In this document: positions 32,905-40,636 of the stretch, one piece after another
Numbering within the stretch: position 1 is the first letter of the stretch
How the letters are laid out: the number at the start of each line of letters is the position of its first letter
The notes under the pieces: model-generated
Told to the model about the DNA's origin: nothing
The model's database searches: none
Seen by the model: only the letters and a program-made list of their open reading frames with translations
Translations under genes and position numbers: made by a program
Source of the DNA: Saccharothrix obliqua
GTDB taxonomy: Bacteria; Actinomycetota; Actinomycetes; Mycobacteriales; Pseudonocardiaceae
Direction of reading: 5' to 3'
Assembly: GCF_019375475.1 (NCBI RefSeq)
Contig: NZ_JAHXGQ010000003.1
Location: forward strand, 434,001 to 498,000
Length of the DNA: 64,000 nucleotides

Positions 32905-32926
32905 CCCCCCGTTTGTAAATGGGGGG
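32905..32926. promoter_or_regulatory. Probable TetR operator in the divergent exporter/regulator promoter
   Basis: A 22-base imperfect palindrome: CCCCCC and GGGGGG arms with TTT and AAA inner half-sites. It lies in the 155-base divergent gap, 35 bases before the TetR start. A TAATAT hexamer at 32889-32894 could be a -10 element. Size and position match TetR operators. Confidence 0.6.
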
Positions 32927-32961
32927 TGACTCTCAGATCACCCTGTGCAGGGAGTACGCAG

Positions 32962-33546
32962 ATGACCGGACCCGAGGGGCGCAGAGCGCTGCGCGCCGAT
33001 GCGCGGCGGAACCACGATCGGGTGTTGGCGCAGGCGGCGATCGACTTCGCCGAGTACGGTGCCGACGTCCCGCTGGACGACGTCGCCCGGCGCGCGGGCG
33101 TCGGCTCAGCCACGCTCTACCGGCACTTCCCGTCCAGGGACGCGTTGCTGGCGGAGGTGATCCGCGGCAGCGTCGACGGCCTGCGCGCCGAAGCCGAGCG
33201 CCTGCTGGTGGCCGATGACGCCGACCAGGCGCTGCGCGACTGGATGCGCGCGGCGACCGTGCACGCGGCGTCTTACCGGGGCCTGTCGTCGTCGCTCATG
33301 ACCAGCTTCTACGACGAGGGATCCCCGTTGCACGCGTCGTGCCTCGCGATGCACGCAGCGGGCGGCGAACTCCTGGCCCGCGCTCGGAGATCGGGCTCAG
33401 TGCGGGCCGATTTCACCGCGGAGGATCTGTTCACCCTCGTCAACGCGCTGGCATGGGCGGCGGAGTGGAACGGTCGGATGGCCACCACCGCGCCCGCCCT
33501 GCTGGACGTCGTGTTCGACGGTGTTCGGGAGGCGGTAACGCCGTAA
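32962..33546 (+). CDS. TetR-family repressor (AbyC-like)
   Basis: 194 residues. N-terminal TetR helix-turn-helix: NHDRVLAQAAIDFAEYG, then DDVARRAGVGSATLYRHFP (~35-55), DALLAEV. The C-terminal ligand domain is divergent as usual. ATG 32962 has AGGGAG 8 bases upstream; an in-frame start 99 bases earlier would run through the presumed operator and is rejected. It is divergent from the exporter gene and most likely controls it, with the cluster product or an intermediate as the inducing ligand. Confidence 0.92.
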   Translation: MTGPEGRRALRADARRNHDRVLAQAAIDFAEYGADVPLDDVARRAGVGSATLYRHFPSRDALLAEVIRGSVDGLRAEAERLLVADDADQALRDWMRAATVHAASYRGLSSSLMTSFYDEGSPLHASCLAMHAAGGELLARARRSGSVRADFTAEDLFTLVNALAWAAEWNGRMATTAPALLDVVFDGVREAVTP

Positions 33547-33676
33547 TGCCGCGGCCTGTGTGCATTGTGCCGATCTAAAGGCATACCAAACCCAGATGTC
33601 GGCGGCGTTGTCGGTTCTACGGCGGCATCCTAGGGTCGGTCCGGATGGCCCCGCGTCACCGGACCGGAGGAGCGAC

Positions 33677-34891
33677 ATGGGAGAGACCACCGCTGCCCGC
33701 ACCGCACCGCCCGAGTTCCCGCAGAGCCGCACCTGCCCGTTCCAACCCCCAAAGGGCTATGCCCCGTTACGCGAGGGCGGACCGCTCTCCCGCGTGTCGT
33801 TATGGGACGGGCGGGTGGTGTGGCTGATCACCGGGTATACCGAAGGGCGGGACCTGCTGGCCGACCGGCGGCTGTCCGCAGATCGGACCCGGCCGGATTA
33901 TCCGATCATCGCGCCCAGATTCGCCGCTGACGTCACCCGCAGGCTGGTCCTGATCGGTATGGATCCACCCGCGCACGACGTGCACCGCCGGCTGCTCAAC
34001 CCCGCCTTCAGCCTCCGTCAGGCGCGCGAGCTGGCCCCCCGTATCCAGCGGACCGTCGACGACGCCGTCGACGAGGTGCTGCGGCTGGGCCCACCGGTTG
34101 ACCTCGTCGAGCACCTGGCACTGCCGGTCCCGTCCGAGGTGGTGTCCGAGCTACTCGGCGTGCCCTATGCCGACCACGGCTTCTTCCAGGACGCGACCCG
34201 CCGCTTGATGCAGGCGCGGGACGAGGCGTCGTCCCAGACTGCCGGACGTGACTTGGTCGACTACCTGGAGCGACTGGTCGCCGTTAAGCGCCGCCGTCCC
34301 GACAACGGGCTTATCACCAGGTTGATCGAGTCGCTCGAGGTGAACTCGCTGTCGCACGAGGAACTGGTGCAGATTGCGCTGGTGATCCTCGTGGCCGGGC
34401 ACGAGACCACCGCGTCGATGATCGCACTGGGAGTGATCACGCTGCTGGAGCACCCCGACCAGTTGCGCGCGCTTACTGCGGACGCCGCATCGGTACGTAT
34501 GGGCGTCGAGGAACTGCTGCGCTACCTCGCGGTCACCGATCTGGCGGGTACTCGAGTGGCAACCGAGGACATCGAAATCGGCGGCGAAGTCATCCACGCG
34601 GGCGACGGCGTCCTGGTCTCGTCGACCCTTGGCAACCGCGACGGTTCTGTGCACGCCGACCCCGACGTGCTCGATGTGGGCCGGGGAGACCGCAGGCACT
34701 TGACGTTCGGCTACGGGATACACCAGTGCCTCGGCCAGAACCTGGCCCGGGTTGAGCTGGAGATCGTGTTCGAGACGCTCTTCCGGCGAATCCCCGGACT
34801 GCGCTTGGCGGTTCCGATGGCTGAGTTGCCGACTCGTCCGCCGGGGGTCGGGACGATCCAGGGCGTGACCGCTCTCCCGGTGATGTGGTGA
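33677..34891 (+). CDS. Cytochrome P450 (AbyV-like position)
   Basis: 404 residues. I-helix oxygen motif AGHETT (~240), ExxR in EELLRYL (~275), heme loop LTFGYGIHQCLG (~340, Cys ligand). The sequence near the N-terminus (CPFQPPKGYAPLREGGP) is typical of the CYP105/107-like actinomycete macrolide oxidases. ATG 33677 follows GGAGGAG; in-frame upstream codons back to 33560 lack a ribosome site. The stop overlaps the ferredoxin start. In abyssomicin biosynthesis a P450 oxidises the cyclised spirotetronate; a similar late oxidation is the likely role here. Confidence 0.94.
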   Translation: MGETTAARTAPPEFPQSRTCPFQPPKGYAPLREGGPLSRVSLWDGRVVWLITGYTEGRDLLADRRLSADRTRPDYPIIAPRFAADVTRRLVLIGMDPPAHDVHRRLLNPAFSLRQARELAPRIQRTVDDAVDEVLRLGPPVDLVEHLALPVPSEVVSELLGVPYADHGFFQDATRRLMQARDEASSQTAGRDLVDYLERLVAVKRRRPDNGLITRLIESLEVNSLSHEELVQIALVILVAGHETTASMIALGVITLLEHPDQLRALTADAASVRMGVEELLRYLAVTDLAGTRVATEDIEIGGEVIHAGDGVLVSSTLGNRDGSVHADPDVLDVGRGDRRHLTFGYGIHQCLGQNLARVELEIVFETLFRRIPGLRLAVPMAELPTRPPGVGTIQGVTALPVMW

Positions 34892-35094
34892 TGGGATCGG
34901 GCGTGTCCGTCGATCGGGTCCGCTGCGTCGGGGCTGGCCAGTGCACGGCGGTGGCACCGGGGATGTTCGACATCTCCGCCGAGGACGGGCTCGTGGTTCT
35001 GCTCGATCCCGCGCCCGGTCCAGCCGACCACGATGCCGTCGCGGAGGCGATTCTGTTGTGCCCCAGGTACGCGTTGGAGGTGCTGGCCCGGTGA
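34891..35094 (+). CDS. Small 3Fe-4S-type ferredoxin, P450 redox partner (AbyW-like)
   Basis: 67 residues. RCVGAGQC supplies two cluster cysteines in the spacing of actinomycete P450 ferredoxins with a non-Cys middle position, and CPRYAL near the C-terminus supplies the third, followed by the usual A-L-E-V ending. ATG 34891 overlaps the P450 stop (TGATG); GTG codons at 34885 and 34888 are alternatives. The 3' end overlaps the aldo-keto reductase as GTGA. No ferredoxin reductase gene is seen nearby, so electrons must come from an enzyme encoded elsewhere. Confidence 0.9.
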   Translation: MGSGVSVDRVRCVGAGQCTAVAPGMFDISAEDGLVVLLDPAPGPADHDAVAEAILLCPRYALEVLAR

Positions 35095-36080
35095 ACGCCA
35101 CCCGCTCTCTGGGGTCGCTGCACGTCGGTCCGCTCGGCCTCGGTTGCATGGGGATGACAGAGTTCTACGGGCCAACGGACGACGCAGAGTCCTGCGCCAC
35201 GATCGACCGCGCCCTCGACCTCGGCGTCACGCTCTTCGACACTGCCGACGTGTACGCGTTGGGGCAGAACGAGAAGTTGCTCGGCCGGGCGCTCACAGGG
35301 CACCGCCGTGAGCAGGCGGTCGTCGCCACGAAGATCGGGGTCATCCGACCAGGTAAGGGTTTGGGCACCGGTGTACGCGGCGACGCCGAGTACGTGCGGG
35401 CCGCGGCTGAGGCATCTCTCCGCAGGCTTGGCCTCGACCACGTCGACCTGCTCTACCAGGCTCGAGTGGACCCCGGCGTGCCGATCGAGGAAACCGTCGG
35501 TGCAATGGCCAGACTAGTTGCTGAGGGTAAGGTCCGGCACATCGGGTTATCGGAGGCGAGTGCGGCCACCGTGCGTCGCGCACACGTTGAGCATCCCTTG
35601 ACCGCCGTCCAGACGGAGTGGTCGCTGTGGTCTCGCGGCATCGAGAACGAGGTGGTCCCGCTGTGCCGGGAACTGGGTATTGGCCTGGTCGCCAACGCCC
35701 CGCTCGGCAGGGGGTTTTGGACCGGCCGCTACCTCGATGCTGAAGCGCTGGACCCCGGCGACTTCCGCCGCATCGCGCAACCGCGCTTCTCCTCGGAGAA
35801 CCTGCGCCGCAACGCCCCGCTGGTGCATCGGCTGACGGACCTGGCCACCGAGCGTGGCGTCACCCCTGCCCAGCTCGCCCTGGCGTGGCTGTTGCACCAA
35901 GGCGACGACGTGGTGCCGATCCCCGGGACCAAGCGTCGTACCCACCTTATGGAGAACCTAGGCGCGCTGGAGCTCTCGCTCGATCCCGAGGAGGTCGACG
36001 CCGTCGCGGCTGCGGTGCCGCCGTCGGAAATCCACGGCGAGCGGTACACGGAGACCAGTTTGGCGATGGTGGACCTCTGA
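35091..36080 (+). CDS. Aldo/keto reductase family protein with altered catalytic tetrad
   Basis: 329 residues, AKR TIM barrel of the actinobacterial type: LGLGCMGMTEFYG at the start, FDTADVYALGQNEKLLG (tetrad Asp and Tyr, ~45-60), VVATKIG (tetrad Lys, ~75), then DLLYQARVDP (~115), where family members have YQHRVDP. The catalytic His is therefore Ala. The NADPH-binding end is present (VPIPGTKRRTHLMENLGAL). GTG 35091 overlaps the ferredoxin stop as GTGA, so it belongs to the P450 operon. It could reduce a polyketide carbonyl at lowered rate, or have been recruited for another function. Confidence 0.9.
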   Translation: MNATRSLGSLHVGPLGLGCMGMTEFYGPTDDAESCATIDRALDLGVTLFDTADVYALGQNEKLLGRALTGHRREQAVVATKIGVIRPGKGLGTGVRGDAEYVRAAAEASLRRLGLDHVDLLYQARVDPGVPIEETVGAMARLVAEGKVRHIGLSEASAATVRRAHVEHPLTAVQTEWSLWSRGIENEVVPLCRELGIGLVANAPLGRGFWTGRYLDAEALDPGDFRRIAQPRFSSENLRRNAPLVHRLTDLATERGVTPAQLALAWLLHQGDDVVPIPGTKRRTHLMENLGALELSLDPEEVDAVAAAVPPSEIHGERYTETSLAMVDL

Positions 36081-36136
36081 TTCCGATCCCACCGTCGTCC
36101 CGCAGAACCGACTGGAGTGGACGGAGGTCCGTCGCT

Positions 36137-37732
36137 GTGGCGTGTTCTTCCAAGGCCTTCGCCCTGGTGGCGCTGCTCTTACTCACCGCGTGCGCCGGGA
36201 CCGAGCCCGAAGACGATGTGGTGCGTGTGGCGCTGTCCCAGCAACCGGAGTGCCTCGACCCGCAGGTCAGCCCGCGCGAGGTCACCGCAACGGTGGTGCG
36301 CGGCGTGTTCGACTCGCTGGTCGAGCTCGACCAGGAGGGCGTTGTTCGGCCGTGGTTGGCGGAGCGGTGGGAAATCACGCGAGACCGGAGGTCCTTTACC
36401 TTCCACCTGCGTGGTGGTGTCACCTTCCACGACGGCACCCCGTTGGACGCCGAGGCGGTGCGAGCCACGCTCGACCACGCCACTGCTCCCGCCACCAAGT
36501 CCCGGTACGCGGCGATGCTGCTGCGCCGCTACGCCGGGTCGGACATCCTGGATTCGCGAACGATTCGAGTCCACCTCACCGAACCCGACGCCTCATTCCT
36601 CCAGGCGCTCAGCACCGCTTACCTCGGTATCCAGTCGCCTACCTCGATGCGGGTGAATGCGGGTGATCTGTGCGCGCGTCCGGTAGGTTCCGGGCCGTTC
36701 CGGTTCGCGCACTGGCGGCGCAACCGTGACATCCGGCTCGATCGCTATGCCGAGTACCGGTGGTCGCCGCCTTCGGCGCGCACCCCGGGCCCGGCCGCCG
36801 CATCGGGTGTCCAGATAACATTCATTCCCGAAGACGGTGCCCGCTTCGGCGCGCTCGTGAGCGGGCAGGCTGACGTGGTAACCCCGATCCCGCCCGTCAA
36901 GGCGGGAGTTCTGCGCGCCGACCGCAACCTGCGTCTGCTGGCCGCGGACTTGCCGGGCGTCGTCTATACGGTGTGTTTCAACAGCACCAGTGGACCGCTG
37001 GCCGATGAGCGGGTGCGTCACGCGGTGCGGCGTTCAGTCCGCATCGACGAACTCGTGCGCGCCGTCCACTTCGGTGAGTATCCGCGTGCATGGAGCATGT
37101 TGGGCCCGGCAACCCCTGCATACGCGCCGGACACCGTCGACAGCTGGCCGGTAGACACCGCCCTCGCGGAGCGGTTGCTGGACGAGGCAGGCTGGACAGG
37201 TCGGGATGAAGAAGGCTACCGAGTCCGCGACGGGCAGCGACTCGTGCTGAACTGGCCGTACCTACCGGAAACACAGGGCAAGGACCTTATTCTCCTCCAA
37301 GGCGTACAGGCCGAGGTTCGGCGCCTCGGCATTGACCTGCATGTGACGGCCGAGGATGCGGGCACCTACGTCCAGCTCACCTACACAGGCCGGGGCTTGG
37401 ACATGTTCGGTACCAACTTCGTCCGCGCAGACCCGGACGTCCTTCGGTACTGGCTCGGGTCAGGTGAAACGCTGGACAACGGCGGCGGCAACGTCTTCCG
37501 GGTGCGCGACCCCGTGCTCGACACCCTGCTCGACCAGGGGCTGGCCACCGACGATCTGGCGGCGCGCGTTCGGCACTACCGTGCGGTCCAGCACTACGTC
37601 AACGACCGCGCGCTGGTCATGCCAGTGTTCGTCCCGCGTGCGATGGTCGGCACGTCCTCCCGACTTAACGGACTCGCGTTTGAGGCTGCCGGCTACCCGC
37701 TCTTTCGTGACGTGACGACAGGGAGGAGCTGA
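36137..37732 (+). CDS. ABC transporter substrate-binding lipoprotein, oligopeptide (SBP_bac_5) family (AbyF1-like)
   Basis: 531 residues. GTG 36137 sits behind GGAGG and yields a short lipoprotein signal (FALVALLLLTAC, lipobox Cys ~19). The mature part has the family hallmarks: VRVALSQQPECLDPQ, RPWLAERWEI, FHLRGGVTFHDGTPLDAEAV, then VGSGPFRF. An in-frame TTA codon at 36179 falls inside the signal peptide, so translation may depend on the rare leucyl tRNA (bldA). It heads an operon of DppA-DppB-DppC-DppDF type. In abyssomicin clusters such a four-gene set is present; import of a peptide-like signal or transport of the product are both conceivable. Confidence 0.92.
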   Translation: MACSSKAFALVALLLLTACAGTEPEDDVVRVALSQQPECLDPQVSPREVTATVVRGVFDSLVELDQEGVVRPWLAERWEITRDRRSFTFHLRGGVTFHDGTPLDAEAVRATLDHATAPATKSRYAAMLLRRYAGSDILDSRTIRVHLTEPDASFLQALSTAYLGIQSPTSMRVNAGDLCARPVGSGPFRFAHWRRNRDIRLDRYAEYRWSPPSARTPGPAAASGVQITFIPEDGARFGALVSGQADVVTPIPPVKAGVLRADRNLRLLAADLPGVVYTVCFNSTSGPLADERVRHAVRRSVRIDELVRAVHFGEYPRAWSMLGPATPAYAPDTVDSWPVDTALAERLLDEAGWTGRDEEGYRVRDGQRLVLNWPYLPETQGKDLILLQGVQAEVRRLGIDLHVTAEDAGTYVQLTYTGRGLDMFGTNFVRADPDVLRYWLGSGETLDNGGGNVFRVRDPVLDTLLDQGLATDDLAARVRHYRAVQHYVNDRALVMPVFVPRAMVGTSSRLNGLAFEAAGYPLFRDVTTGRS

Positions 37733-37734
37733 CC

Positions 37735-38700
37735 GTGTCGACCTGGCTCCCTGGCGGGACCCCTCGCACCGCCGCACGTTGGTTCGCCCGTCGTGCGTCC
37801 CTCGCCGCGATCGTCGTTGCAGGCGCGGTTACGGCGGCCTTCCTGGGCCTGGAGTTGACTGCGGACGACCCTGCGCTGACTGTGCTCGGCACGACGCCGC
37901 GAACCCCGGAGTTGGTCGAGCAGGTTCGTGCCGAACTGGCTCTGGACAAGCCCGCGTGGCAGCGCTACCTGCTGATGATCGGACGGGTGTTCACTGGTGA
38001 TCTCGGTACCTCCCACCAGCTACAGCAGCCGGTCTGGTCGCTCATCGGCGAGCAAGCGAGTGCCAGCGCCGAACTGGTCGTCGCCGGTATCGCTGTGGCG
38101 TTGGTCGTTGCCTCAACCTCTGCGATCGCCACGGCGGGCGGGCGCAGACCCATGCTCCGCGCCGCCCTGTCCGCCGTCGAGCACGTCACTGCGGCCAGTC
38201 CCGCGTTCTGGTTCGGGCTCCTGCTGCTTGGCGTCTTCTCTTTCCGCCTGCACTTGTTCCCTGTGGCGGGTGGCACCGGTCCGCGTGCCCTGGTGCTGCC
38301 CGCGCTGACCTTGGCACTGGAACTCTTCGGGCCCTTCGCTCAAGTGTTGAGGGCTGGTCTGGACACCGCTCTGCGTGAGCCGTTCGCGCTGACCGCGCGC
38401 GCCCGAGGCACCACCTGGGAACGCCTGCTCGTGCGGCACGCGCTGCGCCATGCCCTGCTGCCCCTGGTCACGCTGTCGGGGTGGACTGTGGGCGCGCTCC
38501 TCAGCGGTGCGGTGGTGATCGAGACCGTCTTCGGCAGGCAGGGTTTGGGCAGGTTGCTGGCCACCGCGATCACCGGGCACGACCTGCCGGTGGTCGTTGG
38601 TGTCGTCACCGTGTCCGCGGTGGCCTTCGCAGTGGTGTCGATGGTCGTGGACTGGCTGTATGGCGTCATCGACCCCAGGACTGGAGAGGCGATCGGATGA
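37735..38700 (+). CDS. ABC transporter permease, DppB/OppB type (AbyF2-like)
   Basis: 321 residues with six hydrophobic segments. It carries the binding-protein-dependent permease loop (ARARGTTWERLLVRHALRHA, the EAA region contacting the ATPase) and the DppB-type tail ETVFGRQGLGRLL. GTG 37735 follows the binding-protein stop by 2 bases, with GGAGG inside the end of that gene. The stop overlaps the next ATG as ATGA. It pairs with the second permease at 39797 to form the membrane channel. Confidence 0.92.
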   Translation: MSTWLPGGTPRTAARWFARRASLAAIVVAGAVTAAFLGLELTADDPALTVLGTTPRTPELVEQVRAELALDKPAWQRYLLMIGRVFTGDLGTSHQLQQPVWSLIGEQASASAELVVAGIAVALVVASTSAIATAGGRRPMLRAALSAVEHVTAASPAFWFGLLLLGVFSFRLHLFPVAGGTGPRALVLPALTLALELFGPFAQVLRAGLDTALREPFALTARARGTTWERLLVRHALRHALLPLVTLSGWTVGALLSGAVVIETVFGRQGLGRLLATAITGHDLPVVVGVVTVSAVAFAVVSMVVDWLYGVIDPRTGEAIG

Positions 38701-39800
38701 CCGTCTTTGCCATCACCGTCGGACGGGTGCTCTCCGGTGCTGCGGGCAGTGGGCCGCACGGTGGTCGTCTGCGACGGTGTCATCACCGTAGTCAGACCTA
38801 CCACGCCGAGCCTGAACGAAGCCGGCTCGGACAGCTGCCGCCTCGACCTCGCCGACGTCGCCGTCCTCACCGGGCTGAGCGCCCCGCATGTCCACCTGAT
38901 ACTCCGCGCATGTCGGGGACCCTGTTGTCGGCTTGGGTGCCACCGGGATCAAACGCATCCCGCTCGGGGTGGCCTGTCAGGGCGAGAAGTTGCCGGGCGC
39001 GGGCGTTACCACCGTGGCCCTGGCGAACACCCCTTCCCGGTGCAGCGCGAGGCAATCGCCGCCATCGAGTTGCCAAGCGACCGCATCTTCCCGGCAGAAG
39101 TGCCGGTGATCGCCAGCGATGGGTACTGCTGGTACCCGGGCGAGGCCGCGGGCGCCCCGACGGCACCTGCCGCCGGCCTCGGACCGACCTCACCTGTCGC
39201 ATGGGCGGAACTGGTGTCGTGGTGATCGACGGGACCGCCGCCACAGGCGGGTCGGAGCACGGAACCAACCAGTCCAACACCGCCGTGGTCGCGGTGGCCG
39301 AGGGCCGCCGGATGGCCGCGCACGGTGAGGATGACTTCCGCTCTGCTGTCGACTCATTGGGGCGCTTTGGTTTCTCCGGCGCGCCCGCCGGTGATCCGAG
39401 CGCGGCCACAGTCGTGTGCTCGACGTTGCGCCGCACCATCGGCAATTCGGTCGAGCGCGTAGCCCGCGAGGTCCTCGACGTCGTGCTCCACCAGCACCAC
39501 CGGCAGGTGTGGCTGGTTGCGGGCACCGACGCCGGTATACCCAACTGGTACTTCGGCGCCTACACCACGTACCTGGACTGGTGGCTAGCCGTAGGACAGA
39601 GGGAGGCAATCGTCCTGGAGCGCGCCGCCGCCGCGGCAGCCCGCGCCCTGGAACAGGGAGGGGTCACCGGTCACATCACGCTCGCCTCGACAGCCGATCT
39701 GCTCGTCGACGGTGATTCGCGCTCCACCCCCGGAATCCTCGCCGTGCCGCGTCTCGTCCTCCACCGCCGCACGGCCGACCGACCGGGGAGTGCGCAATGA
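38697..39800 (+). pseudogene. Metal-dependent amidohydrolase, frameshifted
   Basis: An ATG overlapping the upstream permease stop opens MTVFAITVGRVLSGAAGSG, the normal start of an actinobacterial amidohydrolase. The homology then moves between frames: VVVCDGVITVV and AVLTGLSAPHVHL (metal-binding HxH region) in frame 1, GAGVTTVAL in frame 2, SDGYCWYPGEAAGA in frame 1, and from ~39200 frame 3 with AVAEGRRMAAHG, VAGTDAGIPNWYFG and TADLLVDGDSRS to the normal C-terminus, whose TGA overlaps the next permease start. At least three indels separate the pieces. This is decay or a low-quality stretch of the assembly; the flanking overlaps show that an intact gene once formed part of this operon. Confidence 0.8.
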
Positions 39801-40636
39801 CCATGCTGAACAACTCGCCTGTACGCCGAAACCCCACCGTGGCGGTGACCGCTGCCGGCGTGGTCCTGCTGCTCGCCTCGCTCGCAGCGCTATGGCCCTC
39901 GATGCTGGCCCCATACGCGCCGGACGACATCGACCTGGTCCGCGCACTGGCCCCACCCGGGCCCGAGCACTGGCTGGGCACCGACCAACTCGGCCGCGAC
40001 GTGCTCAGTCGAGTCGTGCACGGCACTGCGACCACACTGCTGGCTGGACTGGGGTCGATCGCCGGGGCGGTGACCCTGGGCTCGTCGCTGGGCATCTTCG
40101 CGGCCACCGCTCACCTCCGTGTCGCTGGGGCGATCATGCGGGCGACCGACGTCCTGCTGGCCTTCCCCGGCCTGCTGCTTGCGCTGCTGGTGGTCACAGC
40201 GATCGGTCCCGGCGCCATCAACTCCGCCGTCGCCATCGGGTCGGCAGCCGCTCCCGGCTTCGTCCGGCTCGCCCGCTCCCGCGCACTCGTGGTCGGCCGG
40301 TCCGGCTACGTGCAGGCCGCCGTTGCCCTGGGCAGGTCCAGGGGTGAGATCTACCTGTGTCACCTGGTCCCCAACACTCTGCCACCCGTGCTCGCGCTGG
40401 CCACCGTCAACGTCGGTAGCGCCATCATCGCCGGATCCTCCCTCGGATTCCTCGGCCTGGGGCCAGAGCCGCCGAGCCCGGAATGGGGCACGATGCTTGC
40501 TGAGGGCCGCGACTTCCTCGGCGCGGCACCAGCCATGGCTGTCGCACCGGGAGTGGCGGTCACCCTTGTGGTGCTGTCGCTCACCGTTGTCGGCGGGCAC
40601 CTGCGCTACCGGTTCGAGACCGGGGGACGGACGTGA
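39797..40636 (+). CDS. ABC transporter permease, DppC/OppC type (AbyF3-like)
   Basis: 279 residues. The DppC signature HWLGTDQLGRDVLSRVVHGT lies just after TM1 (~55-75), and the ATPase-contact loop reads AAVALGRSRGEIYLCHLVPN. The C-terminal GLGPEPPSPEWGTML is also family-typical. ATG 39797 overlaps the amidohydrolase remnant's stop; the stop overlaps the ATPase GTG. Translation here may have relied on coupling with the now-broken upstream gene. Confidence 0.92.
   Translation: MTMLNNSPVRRNPTVAVTAAGVVLLLASLAALWPSMLAPYAPDDIDLVRALAPPGPEHWLGTDQLGRDVLSRVVHGTATTLLAGLGSIAGAVTLGSSLGIFAATAHLRVAGAIMRATDVLLAFPGLLLALLVVTAIGPGAINSAVAIGSAAAPGFVRLARSRALVVGRSGYVQAAVALGRSRGEIYLCHLVPNTLPPVLALATVNVGSAIIAGSSLGFLGLGPEPPSPEWGTMLAEGRDFLGAAPAMAVAPGVAVTLVVLSLTVVGGHLRYRFETGGRT

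Noticed and set aside
38481..38696. In-frame upstream extension of the amidohydrolase C-terminal frame into the permease gene
   Set aside because: The permease is well supported there; the amidohydrolase start at 38697 with ATGA overlap is the better boundary.
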